From an uncultured Clostridia bacterium (GTDB lineage: Bacteria > Bacillota > Clostridia > Christensenellales > Aristaeellaceae): a DNA stretch of 11,503 bases. Positions within the stretch are counted from its first letter, which is position 1; each line of letters starts with the position of its first letter. The translations under genes and the position numbers were made by a program. Of the stretch, positions 1 to 6,600 are shown piece after piece. The notes under the pieces are model-generated. The model was not told where the DNA came from. It did not search any database and saw only the letters and a program-made list of their open reading frames with translations. Where the stretch lies: assembly GCA_934615145.1 (NCBI GenBank), contig CAKTTM010000034.1:1-11503 (forward strand), read 5' to 3'.

Positions 1-111
1 GATGATGACCACGATGATGAGGATGACAAAGCTCAGGATGGTCAGCAGCTTGTCCATGGAGAACTTCTTGCCGTCGAGCCTTGCCATGTCCGGGTTTACA
101 CGCGCCTTCAT
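1..111 (-). CDS. ABC transporter permease, N-terminal fragment (FbpB/AfuB-type)
   Basis: This is the first 37 codons of a gene that runs off the left edge of the window. The translation starts MKARVNPDMARLDG, a short polar cytoplasmic head, and then enters a strongly hydrophobic stretch (about residues 21-37, rich in Leu, Ile and Val) that looks like the first membrane segment of an importer permease. The ATG overlaps the TGA of the upstream ATPase gene as ATGA, which suggests translational coupling. An AGGAGG site lies 7 bases before the start, inside the end of the ATPase gene. Permease identity rests on this hydrophobic start and on operon position after a binding protein and an FbpC-type ATPase; the conserved permease EAA loop lies outside the window. 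Permeases of this family usually have two fused membrane domains and over 500 residues, which cannot be checked here. Confidence 0.75.
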   Translation of the reverse strand, partial: MKARVNPDMARLDGKKFSMDKLLTILSFVILIIVVII

Positions 112-1184
112 GCACTCACCTCCTGCGGATAGAATACCGGCTTGATAAAGCGCAGGCCCACTTCGTCACCTTCCTGGTACTGCCGGTCATCCTGAAGGGC
201 GTCCAGGGCATTGCGCTCGATGCGCAGCTCATGCTCACCCAGGCTGACGAAGTAATCATACTGATTGCCAAGGAAGACCGCCCGGCGGATGCGCCCCTTG
301 AGCGGGCTGGCCGGGTCAAAGACGATGTTCATCGGGCGCACGCCGATGTCCAGGGCGCCGGCCGGACTGCCCCCGGGCGCCGCGAAGGGCAGCAGGATAT
401 CGCTGCCCTGCACCTTGAGCCCCTCCTGGGAGGCGCTGGCGGGGATGAAGTTGGACACGCCGATGAAGGCGTAGACATAGCGATCCACCGGCTGCTTGAT
501 GATCTGCTCATCGCTGCCGATCTGCGCGATGTCGCCGTTCATGCGCATGATGGCGATGCGGTCGCACAGCTGCAGAGCCGCCTCCTGGTCATGGGTGATG
601 TAGATGATGGTGGTGCCGATATCGCGCTGTATCATCTGGATCTCCAGTATCATTTCCTCGCGCAGCTTGGCATCCAGGTTGGTGATCGGTTCATCCAGTA
701 TGATCAGCTCGCCCGACGAGACCAGCGCGCGGGCGATCGCCACCCGCTGCTGCTGGCCGCCGGACAGCTGCGAGGGCATGTGCTTTTCATAGCCCGTCAT
801 GCGCACCTGCGCCAGGGTGTGGGCCGCGCGCTGCTTGATCTCGTCCTTGGGCACCTTGCGCTTTTTCATGGGGTAGCAGACATTGTCCCACACCGACATA
901 TGCGGCCACACGGCATAATCCTGAAACACTACGCCCACATTGCGCCGCTCCGGGGGGATGTTGACGCGCTTGCTGGCGGAGTAGACCAGTCTGTCCCCGA
1001 TGTAGATGTCGCCGGTCTCGGGCTTGATAAAGCCGCACAAGGCGCGTATCAGCGTGGTCTTGCCGCAGCCGGAGGGGCCGATGACGCCCATGATCTCGCC
1101 GTCGTCCACATCCAGCGTCAGGTTCTGAATGACTTGCTTGGGCCCGTAGCTCATGGAGACATTGTCGAATCTGACCTTTGCCAT
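108..1184 (-). CDS. ABC importer ATPase, FbpC/PotA-like (iron, phosphonate or sugar-phosphate type)
   Basis: The 358-residue product is the ATP-hydrolysing subunit of the importer encoded by this operon, acting on the cytoplasmic face of the membrane. All nucleotide-binding motifs are present: Walker A GPSGCGKTT (36-44), Q-loop Gln at 88, signature LSGGQQQR (140-147), Walker B IILDEP (161-166), D-loop NLDA (169-172) and switch His 198. The region after about 240 fits the C-terminal TOBE-type domain of FbpC, PotA and PhnT, and the total length is normal for that group. Start is ATG with AAAGGA six bases upstream. The gene lies downstream of the binding-protein gene across a hairpin and overlaps the following permease by ATGA. 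The family assignment is firm; the substrate is not, because FbpC, PotA, PhnT and AfuC ATPases are very similar. No missing catalytic residue was seen. Confidence 0.93.
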   Translation of the reverse strand: MAKVRFDNVSMSYGPKQVIQNLTLDVDDGEIMGVIGPSGCGKTTLIRALCGFIKPETGDIYIGDRLVYSASKRVNIPPERRNVGVVFQDYAVWPHMSVWDNVCYPMKKRKVPKDEIKQRAAHTLAQVRMTGYEKHMPSQLSGGQQQRVAIARALVSSGELIILDEPITNLDAKLREEMILEIQMIQRDIGTTIIYITHDQEAALQLCDRIAIMRMNGDIAQIGSDEQIIKQPVDRYVYAFIGVSNFIPASASQEGLKVQGSDILLPFAAPGGSPAGALDIGVRPMNIVFDPASPLKGRIRRAVFLGNQYDYFVSLGEHELRIERNALDALQDDRQYQEGDEVGLRFIKPVFYPQEVSA

Positions 1185-1202
1185 GGCATGTCCTTTCTGA
1201 AG

Positions 1203-1234
1203 GCGGGGAGCAGGCGCTGCCGCCTGCTCCTCGC
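1203..1234 (-). other. GC-rich mRNA hairpin between binding-protein and ATPase genes
   Basis: Two 14-base arms at 1203-1216 and 1221-1234 pair around a 4-base loop with one mismatch (1206 against 1231). No T-tract follows in the direction of transcription, so it does not look like a complete intrinsic terminator. It lies 3' of the binding-protein stop codon, where such hairpins often protect the upstream mRNA segment and allow more binding protein than ATPase to be made. The pairing is seen directly; the role is inferred. Confidence 0.65.
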
Positions 1235-1258
1235 GCTTATCGTCTCAAAGAAGAATTT

Positions 1259-2257
1259 TTACTTAAACAGGCTGTCAAACTTGTCCAGCGTCTCCAGCTT
1301 CTCGGCGGCCAGCTTGGCCTCGTCAGGCTGCAGGGAGACCTTGGAGATCTCGCTTGCCATCAGCGCGCCGGGCTTGGTGGCCTCATCGCGGATGGGGGTG
1401 CAGTCGTTGGCGACCAGCACATCCTGGCCTTCCTTGGACAGCAGGAAGTCATACAGCAGCTTGCCGTTGTCCTGATTGGCGCTGCCCTTGACCAGGGCGA
1501 TGGGGCTGGAGATGGCGATGGTGTCCTCTGCCGGGTAGACGAACTTGATGGGAGAGCCGGCACCCTCCAGGGTCTGGGTGATGTAGTCCACCGCAATGCA
1601 CACGGTGTAGCCGCCGGCGGCCACATTGTTGTGCGTGCCCGAGCTGCCGGAATCCAGCTCCGTGCCCATGGCGGCCAGCTTCTCAAAGAAGTCCCAGCCG
1701 TACTTTTCATTGTTGACCAGCGCGCCCACCAGATAGGCCGTGGTGCCAGACTCCGTGGGGTCTGTCATCAGGATCATGTTGCGATAACGCTCATCCAGCA
1801 GGTCAGTCCAGCGCTGGGGCGCCTCCTCGGCCTTTACCTTGTTGGTGTTGTAGGCCAGGCCCATGACCACCAGGCGGGCGCCCACATAGAGATTGTCAGG
1901 GTCCTTGTAGGCAGGGTCGATGGTTTCAGCCTCGGGGGAGACATAGGGCTCCAGGATGCCCTGCTCCTTGAAGGTCAGGTAGTCAGAGGAATCGCCCACC
2001 CACAGGATGTCGGCGGCGACCTGCCCGGCCTGCTGCTCAGTGGCGATCTTGGTCTTGATCTTGCCGGTGCCGGCTTGATAGTAGTCCATCACGATGCCGG
2101 GGTACTTGGCCTGGAAGGCCTCCTTGACGGCGGCCAGCTGGTTTTCCTTCAATGAGGAATAGAGCATGACCTTGCCGCTGGGCTCTGCGGCCAGCGCCGC
2201 CATCGACAGGGACGCGAGCATGACCAGGGTCAGAATAAGTGCCAAAAACTTTTTCAC
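1259..2257 (-). CDS. Extracellular solute-binding protein, FbpA/AfuA/FutA family
   Basis: The 332-residue product is the ligand-capturing subunit of the adjacent importer. Residues 1-23 form a Sec signal peptide (MKKF, then a long hydrophobic core, ending ALA before AEPSG). There is no cysteine at the cleavage site, so the protein is not predicted to be a lipoprotein. The mature chain has the look of the COG1840 type: VMLYSSL near the start, YYQAGTGKIKTKIATE (59-74), ADILWVGDSSDY (82-93), GLAYNT (133-138), and a Ser/Gly/Thr ligand loop around 203-208. The start is GTG, with AAGGAGG 7 bases upstream. The family was named for iron(III) binding, but members also bind sugar phosphates (AfuA) and aminoethylphosphonate (PhnS). 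The paired C-terminal tyrosines of classical FbpA are not evident; the only YY is at 59-60. It is first gene of a minus-strand operon and is divergent from the membrane AraC-type regulator. Confidence 0.88.
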   Translation of the reverse strand: MKKFLALILTLVMLASLSMAALAAEPSGKVMLYSSLKENQLAAVKEAFQAKYPGIVMDYYQAGTGKIKTKIATEQQAGQVAADILWVGDSSDYLTFKEQGILEPYVSPEAETIDPAYKDPDNLYVGARLVVMGLAYNTNKVKAEEAPQRWTDLLDERYRNMILMTDPTESGTTAYLVGALVNNEKYGWDFFEKLAAMGTELDSGSSGTHNNVAAGGYTVCIAVDYITQTLEGAGSPIKFVYPAEDTIAISSPIALVKGSANQDNGKLLYDFLLSKEGQDVLVANDCTPIRDEATKPGALMASEISKVSLQPDEAKLAAEKLETLDKFDSLFK

Positions 2258-2273
2258 GACTTGTCCTCCTTAT

Positions 2274-2285
2274 TTGTGCGCACAA
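2274..2285. promoter_or_regulatory. Operator-like palindrome TTGTGCGCACAA (site 1)
   Basis: This is a perfect 12-bp palindrome in the 5' leader of the minus-strand binding-protein operon, roughly +13 to +24 relative to the predicted start of transcription. Its left nine bases recur at 2358-2366. A bound repressor here could block initiation or elongation. The protein that binds it is unknown. Confidence 0.5.
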
Positions 2286-2304
2286 CCTGTGCTTTTGTGA
2301 CAAA

Positions 2305-2333
2305 AACATACCTGAACCACCAAGGATAGGCAA
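2305..2333 (-). promoter_or_regulatory. Putative sigma-A promoter of the binding-protein operon
   Basis: On the minus strand, TTGCCT (2333-2328) and TATGTT (2310-2305) are separated by exactly 17 bases, each matching 4 of 6 consensus positions. Transcription would begin near 2298, leaving a leader of about 40 bases that holds palindrome site 1 and the AAGGAGG ribosome binding site. It is the best minus-strand candidate I found in this intergenic region. Confidence 0.5.
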
Positions 2334-2357
2334 GTTTGAATGTATTTAAACCATCTG

Positions 2358-2369
2358 TTGTGCGCAAAT
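2358..2369. promoter_or_regulatory. Operator-like half-palindrome TTGTGCGCAAAT (site 2)
   Basis: This repeats TTGTGCGCA of site 1 exactly, but the right half diverges from the perfect palindrome. It lies 84 bp from site 1 (start to start), upstream of the minus-strand promoter and about 24 bp upstream of the putative regulator promoter. The repeat is seen directly; its role as an operator is inferred. Confidence 0.42.
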
Positions 2370-2392
2370 TCGAACCAAAATGACCCCTCTGC

Positions 2393-2422
2393 TTGACAGC
2401 GGAGGCGCTCAGCAGGCACAAT
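2393..2422 (+). promoter_or_regulatory. Putative promoter of the membrane AraC-type regulator
   Basis: A perfect -35 box TTGACA (2393-2398) is followed after 18 bases by CACAAT (2417-2422), which matches 4 of 6 positions of the -10 consensus. The predicted start of transcription falls near 2429, which leaves a very short leader that begins at the ribosome binding site. The close fit makes the call tentative. Confidence 0.42.
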
Positions 2423-2443
2423 AGGGGCAGGGAGTATCTATAT

Positions 2444-4576
2444 ATGTCAAAACAGGCCAACAACAAAACAGCACGCAGCCTGCTGACCCGCCTGACGGCC
2501 GGTCTGATGGTGGCCGCGCTGCTGCTGACGGTCTTTTTGCTGCTCTTCAGCGCCTTTGAGCGCATCGGCCTGCAGGCGATCGTCAACACGCAGACCGACT
2601 TTGTGCGCCATACCAGCAGCATCTCAGACGCCATGCAATCCCTGGTGCAGAGCCTGGGGGCCCAGATCTACTACATCAGCTCCACCACCAGGCTGCGCAC
2701 CGCCAGTCAGATGAGCACCTTTGACCGCATCTACGCGCTCAGGGAACTGGGCCAGTATGTCTCGGCCAGCCAGATGCTGCAATCCATCTATGTCTTCAAT
2801 GAGGCCCAGGGGCATGTGTACAGCACAGACGAGTCCTTCTACAGTGCGGGCTTTGACCGCTTTGTTGACCAGCAGGCGCTGACTCTCTACCAGTCACGCA
2901 GCCCGGACAGCCGCGGCCGTCTAATCTATCGCAGCATCGATGTGCCAAGCGTGCTGTACCGCCCCAGGGAAAGCTATGCCTTCCTGGTCTTTGAGACCAG
3001 CGCCGATGGCAGCCCGCTCCCCGGTGCCGTGGTGCTCAATCTGGATCCCAACTACTTTCGCAATCGGCTGCTGAGCTTTTCGGGCCACAGCACCCTGGTG
3101 ATGGATCATGATGGGCGCGCGGTGGCCTACCAGGACGAGGCGCTGATCGCGCCTGCCCGCGCGCTGCTGCCCCAGGTGCTCAGCCAGTCGCTGAGCGCGC
3201 CGGGTGGCTATATCCGGGGCAGCGCTGAGGACGGCCAGCAGCTGCTTTGCTTCTATGCCTTGATGGGCACCGGCGACTGGATCACCCTGCGCATCATCCC
3301 CTACCACCAGGCCCTGCCCGGCCTGCATGCCATACGCGACGCGGCGGCGCTGGTCATCGGCGGCGTCATGCTGCTCTTGCTACTGGCCACCCTGCTCGTT
3401 TTCCTACGCGTCTACCGCCCCTTTAGCCGGATGCGCAGACGTCTGGCCGAGGACAGCGCGCTGCTGAGCCAGCATCAGCACGCCCGCGCCGCGGAAAAGC
3501 TCGATCACATCCTGGCAGCCTCCCTGCAGCTCAAGCGCGAAGAGGCGCTGCGCGAGGCCCTGCTGGGCAAGCCCTGTGACATGGCGCTGCTGCCACAAAG
3601 GCCCTGGTGGCTGCTGCGGCTGGACATCCCGCTACCACAACTGCAAGCCGCTGCCGCAGCGCTTGACATAGGAGACCATATCAGCCTGTCCGAAGGGGGC
3701 CATAGCCTGCTGCTGGGCGCGCTGGCGCCGCAGACCAAGGCGCTGGATCTGGCCCAGCGCTTGAGCCAGAGCCTCAATTGCCGCAGCTATTACAGCCATC
3801 CACTCAAGGATCTGCCCACGCTGGCGCAATCGGCGCGCGAGCTGTATGAGCTAAGCTGCCTGAGGCTGTTCTATCCGGGGCAGCACATCCTCAGCCAGGC
3901 GCTGATCAAGCAGCACCGCAGCGAGCCCGGCACGATCAGCGAGGACAGCGCGGAGATGCAAGCCGCTTTGCGCGCTGGGGATGTCCAGCCGCTGCGCCAG
4001 GCCTTTGTCGACTATATGGGCAGGCTCAGGCATCTGTCCTTTGCTGATCTGAGCTTCGCGCTCAAGCGCGGGCTTAACCAACTGCAGCCCTCCGGCCTGA
4101 CAGAGCCCGCCTTTGGCAATCTGCCCACTGAAGAGCTGCTGCTCAAAGCGGAGGATACCGGCGCGCTCTTTGACATGCTCTGCCCCCAGGTGCAGCTGAT
4201 CTGCCAGTATCATCAGGACAGGCGTCAGCAGCGTGCGGACGCGCTGTCAGAGCAGGTCATCAAGCGGCTGGAGATGGGCTATTCGGACGCGGAGCTGGGC
4301 GCCAAGCAGATCGCCGGTGAGATGGGCATCACGCCCGCCTACCTGCGCAAGCAATTCTTTGAGGCCAATGGCGTATCGGTGGCCGAGTACCTCAATCGGC
4401 TGCGCATCGACCAGGCCAAGCATCTGCTGCAGACCAGCGAGCTGAGCGTGGAAGCCATCGCGCGGCAAATAGGCTTTGAAAATCATAAATACATGTTCGT
4501 GCTCTTCAAGCGCATCGTGGGCATGACCCCACGCCAGTTCACCCAGCAGACCACGCAGGACAGCGGCCAGGCATAA
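2444..4576 (+). CDS. Membrane-anchored AraC/YesN-family transcriptional regulator with extracellular sensor
   Basis: The 710-residue product appears to be a one-component sensor. It has a short cytoplasmic head, a membrane segment at about 17-38, a large extracellular region (about 40-298), a second membrane segment at about 299-322 leading into RVYRPFSRMRRR, a cytoplasmic linker, and a C-terminal two-HTH AraC domain (about 600-703). That domain contains IAGEMGITPAYLRKQF, the segment EYLNRLRIDQAKHLLQ and IGFENHKYMFVLFKRI, ending MTPRQF. The layout matches regulators found beside LplABC/YtcPQ-type sugar importers in Firmicutes, so the permease operon downstream is the likely target. I chose ATG 2444, which has AGGGAG nine bases upstream; a TTG 17 codons earlier coincides with the putative -35 box and lacks a ribosome site. 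No clear terminator follows, so some read-through into the permease genes is possible. The sensed ligand is unknown. Confidence 0.9.
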   Translation: MSKQANNKTARSLLTRLTAGLMVAALLLTVFLLLFSAFERIGLQAIVNTQTDFVRHTSSISDAMQSLVQSLGAQIYYISSTTRLRTASQMSTFDRIYALRELGQYVSASQMLQSIYVFNEAQGHVYSTDESFYSAGFDRFVDQQALTLYQSRSPDSRGRLIYRSIDVPSVLYRPRESYAFLVFETSADGSPLPGAVVLNLDPNYFRNRLLSFSGHSTLVMDHDGRAVAYQDEALIAPARALLPQVLSQSLSAPGGYIRGSAEDGQQLLCFYALMGTGDWITLRIIPYHQALPGLHAIRDAAALVIGGVMLLLLLATLLVFLRVYRPFSRMRRRLAEDSALLSQHQHARAAEKLDHILAASLQLKREEALREALLGKPCDMALLPQRPWWLLRLDIPLPQLQAAAAALDIGDHISLSEGGHSLLLGALAPQTKALDLAQRLSQSLNCRSYYSHPLKDLPTLAQSARELYELSCLRLFYPGQHILSQALIKQHRSEPGTISEDSAEMQAALRAGDVQPLRQAFVDYMGRLRHLSFADLSFALKRGLNQLQPSGLTEPAFGNLPTEELLLKAEDTGALFDMLCPQVQLICQYHQDRRQQRADALSEQVIKRLEMGYSDAELGAKQIAGEMGITPAYLRKQFFEANGVSVAEYLNRLRIDQAKHLLQTSELSVEAIARQIGFENHKYMFVLFKRIVGMTPRQFTQQTTQDSGQA

Positions 4577-4628
4577 CGCGTCCAGGAGCAGGGACCTGAG
4601 CCTTCTGGTCATCAGCGAAAATCTTTCC

Positions 4629-4657
4629 TTGACAGCCCATACCATAACCCGTAGAAT
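4629..4657 (+). promoter_or_regulatory. Strong sigma-A promoter before the permease operon
   Basis: TTGACA (4629-4634) and TAGAAT (4652-4657) are separated by the ideal 17 bases; the match is 6/6 and 5/6. It lies 65 bases before the permease start, in the 145-base gap after the regulator gene. A near-consensus promoter implies substantial basal expression, so the AraC-type regulator may act as a modulator. I found no clear regulator-binding repeats upstream of it. Confidence 0.68.
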
Positions 4658-4721
4658 CTAAACAAACTTAAGGCAGATATTTCCCACATGATCCACCCCG
4701 TCATTATTGGAGGTGAGCGAC

Positions 4722-5675
4722 ATGACCACAGGAAGCCTGAGCCCGCGTGGCAGCGCGGCAGGCGGCCGACTGCGGGCCTTTGGGCTGTACATCTGGAAGC
4801 ACAAGTACCTTTACCTGATGCTGCTGCCGGCCATCATCTACTACATCGTCTTCCACTATGTGCCCATGGCGGGCGTCAGCCTGGCGTTTAAGAAGTTCAA
4901 CCCCATGCAGGGCATCTGGGCCAGCAAGTGGATAGGCTTTGACTACTTTCAGCAGCTCTTCTCGCTTAACAAGTTCTACCAGGTGCTGTGGAACACGCTG
5001 TCCATCAGCTTCACCCGCCTGATATGGGGCTTCCCCTTCCCGATCATCATCGCCCTGATGCTCAACGAGCTACGCGGCAACAAATTGAAGCGCGGCATCC
5101 AGACAGCCATCTACATCCCCCACTTCATCTCCTGGGTGGTCCTGGGCGGCATGCTGACCAACCTGCTCAGCGCCGACAGCGGTGTGGTCAATGGCCTCAT
5201 CCAGGCGCTGGGCGGCAGCCCGATCGGCTTTCTGACGGATGAGAAGTACTTCGTGCCCACGATGGTGGTCTCCATGATCTGGAAGACCTTCGGCTGGAAC
5301 ACCATCCTCTACCTGGCGGCGCTGACCAGTGTCGACCCCCAGCTCTACGAGGCCGCGGTCGTCGACGGCGCCGGCCGATGGAAGCAGCTGCTGCACATCA
5401 CGCTGCCCTCCATCATGTCCACCATCGTGGTGGTGCTGATCATGCGCATAGGCAGCCTGATGCAGGCCGGCTTTGAGCAGATATTCGTGCTCTATCATCC
5501 TGGGGTCTACCGCTCTGCCGATATCATCGACACCTATGTCTACCGCATCGGCCTGACGGAGGGCAAGTTTGAGCTGGCCACCGCGGTGGGCCTGTTCAAA
5601 TCCATCATCAACTTCGTCCTGATCGTGCTTGCCAACCGCTTTGCGCGCAAGTTTGGAGAGGAGGGGGTCTACTGA
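4722..5675 (+). CDS. Sugar ABC transporter permease, LplB-type (CUT1)
   Basis: The 317-residue product is one of two membrane subunits of a carbohydrate importer. After a polar cytoplasmic head, the first membrane segment (KYLYLMLLPAIIYYIVF) begins at about residue 28, and about six hydrophobic segments follow. The ATPase-contacting loop is clear: YEAAVVDGAGRWKQLLHITLP (E210, A211, A212, D215, G216, A217). GLFKSIINFVLIVLANRFARK and the ending GEEGVY are typical of LplB relatives, as is the length. I chose ATG 4722 because GGAGGTGAG lies about five bases before it; a TTG five codons earlier overlaps that ribosome site. The stop overlaps the next start as TGATG. Family members carry complex-polysaccharide fragments or sugar derivatives; the exact substrate cannot be read from the permease. 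Confidence 0.93.
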   Translation: MTTGSLSPRGSAAGGRLRAFGLYIWKHKYLYLMLLPAIIYYIVFHYVPMAGVSLAFKKFNPMQGIWASKWIGFDYFQQLFSLNKFYQVLWNTLSISFTRLIWGFPFPIIIALMLNELRGNKLKRGIQTAIYIPHFISWVVLGGMLTNLLSADSGVVNGLIQALGGSPIGFLTDEKYFVPTMVVSMIWKTFGWNTILYLAALTSVDPQLYEAAVVDGAGRWKQLLHITLPSIMSTIVVVLIMRIGSLMQAGFEQIFVLYHPGVYRSADIIDTYVYRIGLTEGKFELATAVGLFKSIINFVLIVLANRFARKFGEEGVY

Positions 5676-6565
5676 TGCAGGGCGCCGCGAAAAAATACAG
5701 GATCAGGAAGTCAGCCGGTTCCCGCGCCTTTGATATCATCAATGTGCTGCTGCTGTGCCTGCTGGCGCTGACGGCCATCTACCCCTTCTGGGACGCGCTG
5801 GTGGTGTCGATGAGCTCACTGAAGAGCTACCTGGCCACGCCGGTGCACCTGTGGCCCAGCGAGTTTTCATTCGAGGGCTACAAGTACATGTTCAACTCCC
5901 CCACCCTCTGGAGCAGCTATGCCAACACGCTGTTCATCACCGTGGTGGGCACCGCGCTCAATGTGCTGGTCACCATCATGGCCGCCTATGTGCTGAGCAA
6001 GAAGGAATTAAAGGGCCACCGCGTGCTCACCTTCCTGGCGGTGTTTACCATGATGTTCTCCGGCGGCATCATCCCCACCTATATGGTCGTCAAAGATCTG
6101 GGGCTGATGAACTCGCTGTGGAGCATGATCATCCCCAGCCTCATCAGCACCTACAACCTGATCATCATGCGCAACTTCTTCCGCGCCATGCCCAAGGAGC
6201 TGGAGGAAAGCGGCATGCTGGACGGCTGCACCGATGTGGGGGTGCTGTTTCGCATCGTGCTGCCGGTGTCTATCCCGGCGGTCACCACCATCACGCTGTT
6301 CTACGCCGTCGACCACTGGAACGATTTCTTCTCCGCCATCATGTACATCAACAGCCAAACCGCCTGGCCGCTGCAGCTCTTCCTGCGCAGCATGCTCTTT
6401 GAAAGCGACATGGCCTACGCCTCCGGCGGCGAAAGCCTCTTCCTGCTGGGCCAGCCGATGAAGATGGCCGCCGTGATGCTGGCCATCATCCCCATCATGT
6501 GCGCCTATCCCTTCTTCCAGAAATACTTCACCAAGGGTGTGATGGCCGGCGCGGTCAAGGGCTGA
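5675..6565 (+). CDS. Sugar ABC transporter permease, LplC/YtcP-type (CUT1)
   Basis: The 296-residue product is the second membrane subunit and should pair with the LplB-type protein. It has about six membrane segments, the first at about residues 20-45. The cytoplasmic contact loop reads ESGMLDGC (178-185) followed by TDVGVLFRIVLPVSIP, a variant of the usual EAA-x-x-DGA in which Ser-Gly replaces Ala-Ala and Cys replaces the last Ala. The C-terminus KYFTKGVMAGAVKG is a hallmark of this family. The ATG shares one base with the TGA of the previous gene, and a GGAGGGGG site lies just upstream, so translation is probably coupled. No ATPase follows; as in other systems of this class, a shared MsmX-like ATPase encoded elsewhere is expected. 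Confidence 0.94.
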   Translation: MQGAAKKYRIRKSAGSRAFDIINVLLLCLLALTAIYPFWDALVVSMSSLKSYLATPVHLWPSEFSFEGYKYMFNSPTLWSSYANTLFITVVGTALNVLVTIMAAYVLSKKELKGHRVLTFLAVFTMMFSGGIIPTYMVVKDLGLMNSLWSMIIPSLISTYNLIIMRNFFRAMPKELEESGMLDGCTDVGVLFRIVLPVSIPAVTTITLFYAVDHWNDFFSAIMYINSQTAWPLQLFLRSMLFESDMAYASGGESLFLLGQPMKMAAVMLAIIPIMCAYPFFQKYFTKGVMAGAVKG

Positions 6566-6600
6566 GCCGGCTTAAGCTATTCAACAAAGGAGACTGAGTT

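Noticed and set aside
81..1475. Long open frame of 464 codons on the plus strand across the ATPase gene
   Set aside because: It is antisense to a complete ABC ATPase and part of the binding-protein gene, has no recognisable motif, and results from low stop frequency in GC-rich DNA.
1178..2155. Open frame of 325 codons on the plus strand across the binding-protein gene
   Set aside because: It is antisense to a protein with a signal peptide and clear family motifs; its composition is typical of a shadow frame.
2393..2443. TTG start 17 codons upstream for the AraC-type regulator
   Set aside because: The TTG is part of the putative -35 box, no ribosome site precedes it, and ATG 2444 has AGGGAG and begins just before the first membrane segment.
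4577..4628. Terminator after the AraC-type regulator
   Set aside because: Only weak short pairings such as CAGG/CCTG were found, and there is no T-tract.
4707..4721. TTG start five codons upstream for the LplB-type permease
   Set aside because: It overlaps the GGAGGTGAG ribosome site that serves ATG 4722.
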